DNA of 64,000 nt from Hyphomicrobium sp. (GTDB lineage: Bacteria; Pseudomonadota; Alphaproteobacteria; Rhizobiales; Hyphomicrobiaceae), in assembly GCA_016793445.1 (NCBI GenBank), contig JAEUME010000020.1, forward strand, positions 186,001 to 250,000. Direction: 5' to 3'. A program made the translations under genes and the position numbers. The notes beneath the pieces were generated by a model. It had not been told where the DNA came from. It ran no database searches and saw only the letters and a list, made by a program, of their open reading frames with translations. This document shows, piece by piece, positions 16,408 to 24,885 of the stretch; position 1 is the stretch's first letter, and each line of letters opens with the position of its first letter.

Positions 16408-17877
16408 ATGATCGAAGACAGCCGAGCAGGATTCCAACCTCACGGGCGCCCTCCTGTCACAACAGGCATTCCGGCAGAACTGCTTCTCGCCCTTTTTCTG
16501 CTCGCGGCGATCATTCCGCTGGGAATGGCTGCGTGGACATCCGGATCGAGTGACCACGTCCCAACCGAACTCGGCGCCGCATCGGCAATCCTAGCGGCGA
16601 CGCTGCTTTACCTGCAATTTTTGAGTTCGGGCCGCTTTGAGGCCTTGTCCGGAAAAATCGGCATCGACAGGACGATGGGATTCCATCGGATCGCTGGCCT
16701 TGCGATCCTCATTTTCGCTTTCGTCCATCCTTTCAGCTACATCAGCGGAACGCTTCTAGACAATCCGGCGGCTTCCGCGAGGCGTTTGTATGCCCTGGTG
16801 ACGAGCCCGCGCCTGCGAAGCGGCGTCATCGCGATAGCCTTGCTGACCGTGCTGATTGGTTTCGCCCTGATCAGAACGCGACGCTTCGTTCGCTATGAGT
16901 TGTGGCGCGCTGCACACGGTCCCATCGCCCTCGTTGCGGGAGGGTTGACACTCCACTATGCCATCCGCGCCGGAACATACTCGGCCGATGAAACGCTTCG
17001 GGTAATCTGGATCATCTACGCCTTGACGGCGCTCGGAGCTGCAATCATCACCTATTTTGTTAGACCCTGGCGCATGTGGCGAGAGGGTTGGCAGGTCGAA
17101 GCGGCTAGTGTCAACGCCGATGGGGTCACGCAACTCGTCCTGCGCGGCCCCGAACACACGAAATTCCATGCGCGGGGGGGACAGTTCCTCTGGTTGAGCG
17201 TTTCTCCGCACGGTCCGCCATTCCACGATCATCCCTTCTCAATCGCTTCTAGCGCAGGCTATTTACCGAGACTGCGGCTCATCGTCCGTCATGCCGGCGA
17301 CTGCACCATTACCTTTCACGCCTTGCAGCCGGGCACGCCGGTGGCCGTCGACGGACCACACGGGAGCTTCGTTCTTCCAGGCCGGACATCGGCCGTTGTG
17401 ATGGTGGCAGGAGGCGTCGGAATCGCTCCCCTGCTCGGAATGCTGGAAGAAGCAGCAGAACGCGGCGATAAGCGGCGGTTCCGGCTCCTGTACGCCACAC
17501 GCAACCAGGCAGCGTTCGCATGCAAGGATGCCCTGGCAGATCTCGGTAACAGGCTGGACCTGAAAATAACTTACTGCGCCGACGAGGCTTGCAGCGCGCC
17601 AGAAATTCTGCGCGGACCCGTCTGCTCAGATCACTTAAGAGGCCTTCTTTCGGGCCTGGAGTCCGGCGACGTGTCCGTGATGTTGTGCGGTCCCCCGGCC
17701 ATGATGGAAACAGCCGCAGATGCCTTCCTTGCGCTCTGCGTACCCATGACCAACGTGCATTACGAGCGCTTCGACTACGGGGTAGGCCGGGGCCGGATCG
17801 ACAGACGGCGCCGCTTTACGGCCCTGGCGATTCTCGCAACAGTAATCGCTGCAGGCTTCCTGTTTAGTTTGCGATAG
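16408..17877 (+). CDS. Ferric reductase-like transmembrane flavoprotein
   Basis: A 489-residue protein joining a heme-binding membrane domain to a ferredoxin-reductase module. The membrane part (about 20-225) has paired His (MGFHRIAGLAILIFAFVHP and LWRAAHGPIALVAGGLTLHY) as in ferric reductase/NOX domains. The FAD domain shows HPFSIASSAG, and the NAD(P) domain GGVGIAPLLGM and MLCGPPAMM. An extra hydrophobic segment (about 470-487) ends the protein, which is unusual for the family. It probably moves electrons from NAD(P)H across the membrane; the acceptor (iron, or the small cytochrome upstream) is inferred. Confidence 0.87.
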   Translation: MIEDSRAGFQPHGRPPVTTGIPAELLLALFLLAAIIPLGMAAWTSGSSDHVPTELGAASAILAATLLYLQFLSSGRFEALSGKIGIDRTMGFHRIAGLAILIFAFVHPFSYISGTLLDNPAASARRLYALVTSPRLRSGVIAIALLTVLIGFALIRTRRFVRYELWRAAHGPIALVAGGLTLHYAIRAGTYSADETLRVIWIIYALTALGAAIITYFVRPWRMWREGWQVEAASVNADGVTQLVLRGPEHTKFHARGGQFLWLSVSPHGPPFHDHPFSIASSAGYLPRLRLIVRHAGDCTITFHALQPGTPVAVDGPHGSFVLPGRTSAVVMVAGGVGIAPLLGMLEEAAERGDKRRFRLLYATRNQAAFACKDALADLGNRLDLKITYCADEACSAPEILRGPVCSDHLRGLLSGLESGDVSVMLCGPPAMMETAADAFLALCVPMTNVHYERFDYGVGRGRIDRRRRFTALAILATVIAAGFLFSLR

Positions 17878-18048
17878 GCATCCGCCTCCACCGGTGTCGT
17901 GCACCGGCAAACAGGGAGAGCTGACATTTGCGGCAATGCGTACACAGTTGCGAACTCATTCGCACGTTGCACATCGCAGGCCACACGGATGCCCGCGACA
18001 ACTCTCCTTGACAGAGGGTCACAGACGCACGGCATGGGTTCTGATGCA

Positions 18049-18086
18049 TTGACACAAGCCGGTAAAAAAGATAGTAATCAATTACT
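18049..18086 (+). promoter_or_regulatory. Promoter and palindromic operator before the TetR operon
   Basis: A perfect -35 box TTGACA (18049-18054) is followed after 17-18 bp by an AT-rich -10 region (TAGTAAT, 18072-18078). The -10 lies inside the inverted repeat AGTAAT-CA-ATTACT (18073-18086), 20 bp before the TetR start at 18106. Placement of a palindrome over the -10 is typical of autorepression by TetR proteins. Confidence 0.6.
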
Positions 18087-18105
18087 TTTTTGGACACGGT
18101 CACAA

Positions 18106-18762
18106 ATGCAGTCCAAGTACCTTTCAGCCGAGGAGCGCCGCCAGCGCACCGTTGAGGCCGTCGTTGCCCTTGCGGGAACGCAAAACCCGAGCGACATCAC
18201 GACGGCGGCGATCGCCAGTGAAATGAGCGTCACTCAGGGTGCCTTGTTCCGGCACTTCCCGAGCAAGGATGCCATCTGGCAGGCCGTAATGGAGTGGGTC
18301 GCCGACCGGTTGCTGGATCGGATTGACCGGGCAGCGGAGCAGTCAGACTCACCGCTTGCTGCCCTACACGCGATATTCATGAGCCACATAGAATTCGTGA
18401 TCGAGCATCCCGGCGTACCGCGGATGATGTTCGGAGAGTTGCAGCGAGCAGAATCAACGCCTGCGAAAAAGGTCGCGCACACTTTGATGAAACGCTACGC
18501 GGAGCGGCTCGTCCACAAGCTGGAAGAAGCCAAGGCCGACGGAGAGATACTGAACGATACGGACACGCAAGCGGCGGCAATCCTGTTCATCGGAATGATC
18601 CAAGGCTTGGTCATGCAGTCGATGCTGGCGGGCAATCTTCGGGCGGCGAAAGTCAACGCGCCGGCGGTGATCGAAATCTATTGTCGCGGTCTGAGTGCCC
18701 GCCATGCGCACCGGACATCGCAAGCCAGCAAAGAGCCGAGACAAAGCAGGAAGAAGGCTTGA
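18106..18762 (+). CDS. TetR/AcrR-family transcriptional repressor
   Basis: Regulator of 218 residues. The N-terminal helix-turn-helix reads ITTAAIASEMSVTQGALFRH and FPSKDAIWQAVMEW. The C-terminal ligand domain (about 70-200) is all-helical and ends in a basic Lys/Arg/Ser tail. The ATG at 18106 lies just downstream of the palindrome at 18073-18086; an in-frame extension upstream reads through the promoter and is rejected. It heads an operon with an exported protein and an ABC efflux system, which it probably represses. Confidence 0.9.
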   Translation: MQSKYLSAEERRQRTVEAVVALAGTQNPSDITTAAIASEMSVTQGALFRHFPSKDAIWQAVMEWVADRLLDRIDRAAEQSDSPLAALHAIFMSHIEFVIEHPGVPRMMFGELQRAESTPAKKVAHTLMKRYAERLVHKLEEAKADGEILNDTDTQAAAILFIGMIQGLVMQSMLAGNLRAAKVNAPAVIEIYCRGLSARHAHRTSQASKEPRQSRKKA

Positions 18763-18768
18763 GAAAAC

Positions 18769-19221
18769 ATGCGAACGAAATTGATCATCATTGCACTCGC
18801 GCTGTTGGCTGGGGGTGGATTGGCCTTCTATCACCTGCATGGAGATGGCCATAGTCATGGAACCGGGGGTGAATTGCAGCTCAATGCCGGCAAGAAGTGG
18901 AATACCGACCAGCCGCTCCGCGAGGGAATGGAACGAATCCGTGAACTTGTGAGCGCCGCCAAGCCGGCCGGCAGTCCGTCCGACATGGAAGCTCTCGCCA
19001 AGGGCGTCCAGCAACAGGTCAATTACTTGGTCGCTAACTGCAAGCTTCCGCCTGCGGCGGACGAGACCCTGCACGTCATGATCACTGACCTGCTGGAGGG
19101 TGCCGATCTCGTCACGAAGAAGAATGACCCGCAGCACGGTATCGCAGTCATGCGAAAAGCTCTCGAGACCTACCCGAAGTATTTCGATCATGCAGGCTGG
19201 CCCGGCGTCGGTGACACCTGA
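18769..19221 (+). CDS. Exported His-rich-leader protein, DnrO-like
   Basis: A 150-residue protein with an N-terminal membrane anchor or signal (about 1-20) followed directly by the His cluster YHLHGDGHSHG, a possible metal-binding patch. The remainder is helical: LQLNAGKKWNTDQPLREGME, VNYLVANCKLPPAADETLH and YPKYFDHAGWPG. The pattern resembles proteins annotated DnrO in proteobacteria, whose function is unknown; this link is from memory and uncertain. It starts 6 bp after tetR and precedes the efflux genes. Confidence 0.7.
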   Translation: MRTKLIIIALALLAGGGLAFYHLHGDGHSHGTGGELQLNAGKKWNTDQPLREGMERIRELVSAAKPAGSPSDMEALAKGVQQQVNYLVANCKLPPAADETLHVMITDLLEGADLVTKKNDPQHGIAVMRKALETYPKYFDHAGWPGVGDT

Positions 19222-19271
19222 TCGATGATGAGCACAGCGCTGCGAAATCGCCGGCGCCTGAGCACAAGGTC

Positions 19272-20477
19272 ATGAAGCAGATGCAGGAAGGCAGGACATC
19301 AGCGCCGGCAATCCTTCGGCGGCCTTCAGTCAGGTACGCGCTGGCGGCGGCTGGTGTTTTCGCTGCGATCCTGATGGCCTACGCAATCTACGGCAACCGC
19401 CCAATCAGCGTGCAGGTTGCTTCGGTCGAGCACAACGTCCCTGTCCGCGTCTTCGGCCTAGGAACCGTCGAGGCGCGTGTGTTGTCGAAGATCGGTTTCG
19501 AGGTTGGCGCCACGCTCGCGGAGCTTCATGCAGACCATGGCGACCGCGTGACGAAAGGCCAGGTGCTGGCGCGCCTCAGTCTTGGTGAGCAAGAGGCCAA
19601 GGTCGCCAAGGCCCGCGCCGCGCTCGAAATTGCCACGGTCAACATCACCCGGGCGGAGGCCAACCTGGAGAAGGCCCGGGCCGTGTTAGCTCAGAAGCAG
19701 GAAGCCAATCGCCGCAAGCAGACGCTTGTCGGCCGCGACGTCGTCTCGCAGCAGGTGGCGGAGGAGGCCGTGCGGGACGAGGCGGTGGCGAAGGCCGATG
19801 TTGTCGTTGCCGAAAGTGAAATCGTTAGCGCTCGCGCACAGCTTACCGATGCCAAGGCACAGGTTCAGTTCGAAGAGACCTTGCTGCAACACCGCACGCT
19901 CACAGCGCCCTACGATGCTATCGTGATCGAACGGCACAAAGAACTCGGCACCGTGGTCAAGGCCGGCGACCCGATCTTCACTCTGATTGCCGCGGGCAGC
20001 TACTGGGGGCTTGCCTATGTCGATGAGGCCCGAGCCGGGTTCATCAACGAAGGTCAACAGGTCGATGCGCGGCTGCGTTCGCGCCCTCAAGAGGCGTTTA
20101 CCGGCAAAGTCGACCGCATCGGACTCGAAAGCGACCGCGTCACGGAGGAACGCCGTGTCTACATCAAAGGCCAGAATCCCCCGCCACGTGTATTTCTCGG
20201 CGAGCAGGTGGAGTTCTGGATCACGGTCGCCACACTCGACAAGGCGCTGCTCGTACCGGCGGCCGCCGTGAATGGCTATGACGGGCGTCAGGGCACGGTT
20301 TGGACCGTCGAGGACGGACGGCTGCATCGCCGTCTCGTCAAATTCCGGCATCGCACCGAGGATGCCCGCTTGGAGATCGTCGATGGCGTGCCTGAAGGCA
20401 CGCGCGTCGTTGTCAGTCTCGATAACGGCCTCAAGGAAGGCCGGGCCGTGCGTGTGAGCGAGGCGAGATCGCAATGA
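19272..20477 (+). CDS. HlyD/MacA-like periplasmic adaptor
   Basis: A 401-residue membrane-fusion protein anchored by one helix (about 21-42). The lipoyl halves are at about 60-100 and 195-230 (FEVGATLAELHADHGDRVTK; HRTLTAPYDAIVIERHKELG), with a long Ala/Glu/Lys coiled coil between (about 100-195). The stop overlaps the permease start (ATGA, 20474-20477), so it works with an FtsX-type ABC permease rather than an RND pump. A cysteine-free, membrane-anchored N-terminus agrees with MacA/DevB proteins. Confidence 0.88.
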   Translation: MKQMQEGRTSAPAILRRPSVRYALAAAGVFAAILMAYAIYGNRPISVQVASVEHNVPVRVFGLGTVEARVLSKIGFEVGATLAELHADHGDRVTKGQVLARLSLGEQEAKVAKARAALEIATVNITRAEANLEKARAVLAQKQEANRRKQTLVGRDVVSQQVAEEAVRDEAVAKADVVVAESEIVSARAQLTDAKAQVQFEETLLQHRTLTAPYDAIVIERHKELGTVVKAGDPIFTLIAAGSYWGLAYVDEARAGFINEGQQVDARLRSRPQEAFTGKVDRIGLESDRVTEERRVYIKGQNPPPRVFLGEQVEFWITVATLDKALLVPAAAVNGYDGRQGTVWTVEDGRLHRRLVKFRHRTEDARLEIVDGVPEGTRVVVSLDNGLKEGRAVRVSEARSQ

Positions 20478-21607
20478 ACCTCGCCTATCGTGACATTCGG
20501 CACGGCCTCGGCCGCTTCCTGCTAACCTGCGTCGGGCTCGGATTGCTCCTTGGCGTCGTGCTGGCCATGATCGGCATCTATCGCGGGCTCATCGTCGAAG
20601 CCTTGACGATCGCGCGGGCGCCTGCTGTCGATCTATGGGTGGTGGAGGCCAATACGCGAGGCCCCTTCGCTGAAGCCTCGCGTATCCCTGGAGACATTCG
20701 CGAGGCCGTGGCGCGCATCGCCGATGTTACCGCTGCGGGCAGCATCACCTATCAGACCGTCGAGACTGAGCATCGGGGAGACAAACTCAGGCTCTACGTC
20801 ATCGGCTACGAATTGACCCGACCCGGCGGACCGCCGGCGATCGCGGAAGGCCGTGAGATTGCTCGCAGTCATTACGAAATGGTCGCCGACCAGAGCACCG
20901 GTCTGGCCCTGGGTGACCGCATCCGTCTTGGGCGCCACGTATTCACCGTCGTCGGGCTTACGCGCCACCAAGTCAACTCCGGTGGAGACCCCGCCATCTA
21001 CATCACACTGCCAGATGCCCAGAAGCTGCAATTCGACCTGGCGCCGCCCGCCGCGCGCGTCCAGCTGGCACGTGGCACCGGCGGCTCCAGCCTCGATACC
21101 GTCAATGCCGTCGTCGCACGACTGGACGCCAATGCATCACCTGAAGCAGTGGCCGAGACGGTGCGCCGTTGGAAGCATCTGGCGGCGATTACACAGGAGG
21201 CTCAGGAGTTGATCCTGACGCGCTCGCTGGTCGATCGTGCGCGGCGTCAGATTGGACTTTTCACATCTCTTCTGCTCGTCGTGTCTGCCGTTATCATTGC
21301 ACTCATCATTTACACGATGACGATGGAGAAGCTGAAGCAGATTGCCACTTTAAAGCTGATCGGCGCTCCAGACCGCACAATCATCGGCATGATAGTTCAG
21401 CAGGCCCTTGCGCTCGGCTTCATCGGGTTCGCCATCGGCGCTACGCTCATCTTCAACACCAAGGACTACTTTCCCCGGCGCGTGGTGCTGGAGCCCGACA
21501 ACGTCATGATCCTTGGCTTGATCGTGTTCGCTGTATGCCTGCTCTCAAGCGGTCTTGGTGTGCGCGCGGCACTCCGGGTAGATCCCGCCACAGCACTGGG
21601 AGGTTGA
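20474..21607 (+). CDS. FtsX-type ABC transporter permease
   Basis: A 377-residue permease of the MacB/DevC (FtsX) type: one helix near the N-terminus (LLTCVGLGLLLGVVLAMIGI), a periplasmic domain of about 220 residues, then three helices (about 260-285, 300-330, 345-365). The ATPase is a separate gene immediately downstream, as in DevBCA systems. It would form an efflux machine with the adaptor upstream; the substrate is unknown. Confidence 0.88.
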   Translation: MNLAYRDIRHGLGRFLLTCVGLGLLLGVVLAMIGIYRGLIVEALTIARAPAVDLWVVEANTRGPFAEASRIPGDIREAVARIADVTAAGSITYQTVETEHRGDKLRLYVIGYELTRPGGPPAIAEGREIARSHYEMVADQSTGLALGDRIRLGRHVFTVVGLTRHQVNSGGDPAIYITLPDAQKLQFDLAPPAARVQLARGTGGSSLDTVNAVVARLDANASPEAVAETVRRWKHLAAITQEAQELILTRSLVDRARRQIGLFTSLLLVVSAVIIALIIYTMTMEKLKQIATLKLIGAPDRTIIGMIVQQALALGFIGFAIGATLIFNTKDYFPRRVVLEPDNVMILGLIVFAVCLLSSGLGVRAALRVDPATALGG

Positions 21608-21608
21608 G

Positions 21609-22328
21609 ATGGCTGACGCGCCCGATCGGCCGCTCGTGCATCTCGACCACATCTCGAAACACTTCGGCGAGGGCGAGACCCGCGTCGACGCGCTGCGTGA
21701 GGTATCCCTCGACGTCTATCCGCGCCAGGTCGTGGCGCTGCTCGGGCCGTCGGGCTCGGGCAAGACAACGCTCTTGAACGTCATCGGCTGCATTCTCGAT
21801 CCATCATCGGGTTCGATGGAACTCGATGGAGAGCCGGTGCTCAAGGATGGTCTCTGGCTGAGGCCGAATCTCAGGCAGCTGAGACTCGACAAGATCGGCT
21901 TCATCTTCCAGTTCCACAATCTGATCCCATTCCTCGATGCGACGGACAATGTGGCGCTCGTTCTTCAACTGGCGAGTGCCGATGCTGTGGCGACCCGAAC
22001 CCGCGCGGTCGAACTGCTCGACTATCTCGAGGTCGGGCACCGCCGGAGCGCCATGCCTGCCAAGCTGTCAGGCGGTGAAGCACAGCGCGTCGCCATTGCC
22101 CGTGCTTTAGCTAACAAACCACGCATTATTCTCGCAGACGAGCCGACGGCGGCGCTCGATTCGAAGCGGGCTGGAATCGTTATGGATCTCCTGCGCAAAG
22201 TCGCCGTCGAGCAGGACGCGGCGATCATCGCTGTCACCCACGATGAGAAGATCTTCGACCGCTTTGATCGAATCTTCAGCCTTCGAGATGGCCGGCTTGA
22301 CGAAGGCGTTTCAGCTGAAAGCCGTTAA
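21609..22328 (+). CDS. ABC transporter ATP-binding protein (LolD/MacB-type)
   Basis: A 239-residue ATPase with Walker A GPSGSGKTT (about 45-53), Q-loop FIFQFHNLIPF, the signature LSGGEAQRVAIARA and Walker B ILADEPTAALD, followed by the H-loop AVTHDEKIF. It starts 2 bp after the permease gene and closes the TetR-headed operon. The FccB-like gene converges on it 31 bp downstream. Confidence 0.93.
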   Translation: MADAPDRPLVHLDHISKHFGEGETRVDALREVSLDVYPRQVVALLGPSGSGKTTLLNVIGCILDPSSGSMELDGEPVLKDGLWLRPNLRQLRLDKIGFIFQFHNLIPFLDATDNVALVLQLASADAVATRTRAVELLDYLEVGHRRSAMPAKLSGGEAQRVAIARALANKPRIILADEPTAALDSKRAGIVMDLLRKVAVEQDAAIIAVTHDEKIFDRFDRIFSLRDGRLDEGVSAESR

Positions 22329-22359
22329 GTGGAACTGGTATCCGCTAGGAAGCCGATTT

Positions 22360-23610
22360 TCAGGAAAACGTGTCGGCCATGAGAGCGGCGAACCACTTGG
22401 CCATGTCTTTGAAGTTCTCCGCTGTCCAGTTCTGCGACGCGGCAAGTGACTTAGGCACAGCCACCATTGATCTCGTCGCAGCGTCAAACTGGAAGACGGC
22501 ATTAAGCCAAGTCGCCTCCGTTCGCGAGATGGTCGAATAGCAGGCGGAATTCGTGACTGGCGAAGGATCCGGCTGTCCGCCAGCAAAGATCCGCACCAAG
22601 GCGTCAGCACAGACTTTTGCCTCCTGGTTGGCGATGTGGCCGGCTTTGGGCTGAGTTGTCGCGCAGGAATCGCCGATGACATGAATGTTCGGTGCAGCCT
22701 TGCTGCTGTAGCTCAGCACATCGACAGGAACGAAGCGCTCGCTGCCTGCTATGAGCCCGGAAGCTGCAACAAGCGCCCCAGCACGATGCGGCGGGATCAC
22801 GTTGATGACGTCTCCACGAACTGGGCCCGCATTCGTCGACAACGTCAGCTGCGCGGCATCGGCCGAGATGATCTCCACATCGTTGCGGTACTCGATAACC
22901 TTGGCGTAAGGCCCAGAAAATGCACGCGTGAAAATGTCCTTCTCGACCGTGATATCCGGATTAGTGTCCAGCAGAATGAGCTTTGCGCGCGGCTTCGTTG
23001 TCTTGATCCAGTCCGCGATCAGGCAAGCGCGCTCGTAGGGACCCGGCGGGCACCTGTAGGGCATCTTGGGAACGGTCAATAGGACGACCCCGTTCTCCGG
23101 CATTCCGCCTAACTGCTTGGCCAGCAGGTCCGTCTGAACACCCGCCTTCCAGGCGTGAGGCATGCGGGTGTCGTCGAGGCCGGGAATGTTTTCAAAATCG
23201 ATCCCAGGCGCCATCACGATACGGTCCGCAGTCAGTTGCTTTCCAGACGTCAGCTTTACGGCGACGCGTGTAGGATCCACCTCGGAAACGTCGTCGATGA
23301 TGACTTCGACGCCGTAGCGGTTGCGGAGTGTATCGTAACCGAACGTGAGATCCGCGATCGTCCGCTGCCCGGTGAGCACAAGGCTGCTCATAATGCTGGA
23401 TACGTATCTGGCATTGCGCTCAACCAGAGTAACGGCCACTGCATCGCCCCACAGGCGCAAGTACTTGGCCACGGTGGCACCGCCCATGCCGCCACCGATT
23501 ACGATCACGCGAGCCTTAGGCTTGATTGGCGGAGGAAGCGCCCAACCGGAGCTGGGCAATAAGGCGGCAAAGGAGCCAAAGGAGCTAATGAGAAATGCTC
23601 GGCGGTCCAT
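22360..23610 (-). CDS. fccB: Flavocytochrome c sulfide dehydrogenase flavoprotein subunit (FccB-like)
   Basis: FAD-dependent periplasmic oxidoreductase of 416 residues that oxidises sulfide to sulfur in the family. A Tat-like leader (MDRRAFLISSFGSFAALLP) precedes the dinucleotide motif VIVIGGGMGGATVAKYL. The conserved active-site stretch YRCPPGPYERACLIADW is present, as is the second flavin-contact segment PNIHVIGDSC. The region MSSLVLTG, where several FccB proteins carry the flavin-linking Cys nearby (from memory), has no Cys, so the FAD may be non-covalent. The cytochrome subunit gene is 16 bp upstream. Confidence 0.85.
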   Translation of the reverse strand: MDRRAFLISSFGSFAALLPSSGWALPPPIKPKARVIVIGGGMGGATVAKYLRLWGDAVAVTLVERNARYVSSIMSSLVLTGQRTIADLTFGYDTLRNRYGVEVIIDDVSEVDPTRVAVKLTSGKQLTADRIVMAPGIDFENIPGLDDTRMPHAWKAGVQTDLLAKQLGGMPENGVVLLTVPKMPYRCPPGPYERACLIADWIKTTKPRAKLILLDTNPDITVEKDIFTRAFSGPYAKVIEYRNDVEIISADAAQLTLSTNAGPVRGDVINVIPPHRAGALVAASGLIAGSERFVPVDVLSYSSKAAPNIHVIGDSCATTQPKAGHIANQEAKVCADALVRIFAGGQPDPSPVTNSACYSTISRTEATWLNAVFQFDAATRSMVAVPKSLAASQNWTAENFKDMAKWFAALMADTFS

Positions 23611-23626
23611 GATGGCGCCCTCACCG

Positions 23627-24001
23627 TTACCGTTGCTGCGACAGCCACTGTACGAGGTCGCGCAACTGTTGCTCTGTGTACCCCATAGCGTGGCGGGTCA
23701 TAATGCCCTCTTCTTCGGCACCAGATTGGTACTTGTGGAGCTTTCTGAGGAGTTTGCTGGCCGCTTTTCCCGTCAGCCGGTCGAACCCTGGGGCCGCATC
23801 GGTCGTACCGTGACACTGCGCGCAGTTTGATGCGAGAAGGCGTCCGGTGGGACTCGCTGCGCCTTGAGCCAGGGAAGCGGAGCTCACCGCAAGGAGGATG
23901 CCCATGGCACCAAACGCAACTTCGATACTGCGGAGCAGGCGGGGCCAGGCACCGCGGATGCTGGAACTCATTTCGGTGCTTCGGTCGCTATAGCGTTCCA
24001 T
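23627..24001 (-). CDS. Class I cytochrome c, likely FccA partner
   Basis: A 124-residue exported cytochrome with one heme site, CAQCH (about 60-64), and a distal Met in GIMTRHAMGYTEQQL. It is single-domain, unlike the diheme FccA of Allochromatium. The start at 24001 has GAGGTG nearby; an internal ATG at residue 11 is possible. Adjacent upstream of the FccB-like gene, it should accept its electrons. Confidence 0.85.
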   Translation of the reverse strand: MERYSDRSTEMSSSIRGAWPRLLRSIEVAFGAMGILLAVSSASLAQGAASPTGRLLASNCAQCHGTTDAAPGFDRLTGKAASKLLRKLHKYQSGAEEEGIMTRHAMGYTEQQLRDLVQWLSQQR

Positions 24002-24299
24002 CGGGCACCTCGAGTTTCAAAACCAAAAAAGGTTCATCTCCTCCACCTGTGCGGTGCGTGCTACCGAGGCGGCTTGGAGTTCACCATAGCTTATCGACCC
24101 ACAACCATTTTGACTTTTGTAACGAGCAGGGCGTTGCGGCCGGTCTGAGTAACGCGATCCGCGCTGCCGCGTGGGAAGCGACCCGCGCAGGGGGCATTGC
24201 CATGGTACCAACCGGCGCTGTTGTCGATCTTCATCGACGAGCAAGTGCAGGTCGCCGATGTCGCCACGCTTCATAGCGGTTTTGCCGTTGACAGCGGGG
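24002..24299. other. Intergenic debris upstream of the cytochrome
   Basis: About 300 bp with no supported gene. On the minus strand the cas3-like homology fades out near 24300 and I cannot follow it further. Confidence 0.35.
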
Positions 24300-24620
24300 A
24301 TCTTGCCGCCAACCTCGTTGCGGCGGAACGAGGCAAGAGAAATCATGCGCGCCATGATCCAAACTGGAAACTACGCTCTTTGCGGTCGGACGCAAGCGAG
24401 AAACAAGGGGGATAGAGTTGCGTCGCATCGACTTCAAGCTCGCTCCGCCACAGCTTGTCGGGCGCGCGCAACTTATCGGCATTGAACTCTTCAATCCGTT
24501 CGTCATAGCTGCGGTCGCCCAATCGGTTCGGCAGTCCGGTATGATGGCCAAGAATGCAATAGGCGATAAGCTGAGCCACTGGTGTTCCGTCCCTGACGGA
24601 GGATTCCGCTGGTCCGGCAA
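24300..24620 (-). pseudogene. cas3 HD-domain fragment
   Basis: A minus-strand frame (24579-24343) reads AQLIAYCILGHHTGLPNRLG, then YDERIEEFNADKL and LWRSELEVDATQLYPP, the C-terminal half of the HD nuclease domain of type I Cas3 (conserved GHH-GLP). Shortly after, another frame gives FSCLV, matching the Cas3 segment FSCLVDADF, so at least one frameshift separates them. The helicase is missing, and a transposase fragment lies at its 5' end (24639). No other cas gene or CRISPR array is seen in the window. Confidence 0.55.
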
Positions 24621-24638
24621 ATCAGTCATGCTCTCCTG

Positions 24639-24885
24639 ATGAGAGAAAACGTATGCTTCGATGTAAGCGGGGCTGACCGCAAACGGCTTCTCGCCATCGC
24701 GGCCGATCGCAACACACCGGTCAAGGTTGTGTGGCGCACCAAGATCATCCTCGCCACGGCCGATGGGCTGGGGACCATGGCGATCATGCGCGAGACCGGC
24801 AAATCGAAGCCCTGCGTCTGGCGGTGGCAGGAGCGCTTCATGCACGAGGGTGTCGACGGGCTTCTCGTCCATGGCGCTGCCGGTG
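24639..24885 (+). mobile_element. IS630-type transposase N-terminal fragment
   Basis: The plus-strand frame reads VSGADRKRLLAIAADRNTPV, WRTKIILATADGLGTMAIMR, TGKSKPCVWRWQERFMHEGV and DGLL, the helix-turn-helix N-terminus of an IS630 transposase. It stops matching near 24875-24885, where it runs into the reverse strand of a flavodoxin gene. Catalytic residues are absent. Confidence 0.75.

Noticed and set aside
19686..20474. Minus-strand open frame of 262 codons under the HlyD-like adaptor
   Set aside because: Antisense of a supported gene in a tight operon; no recognisable domain.
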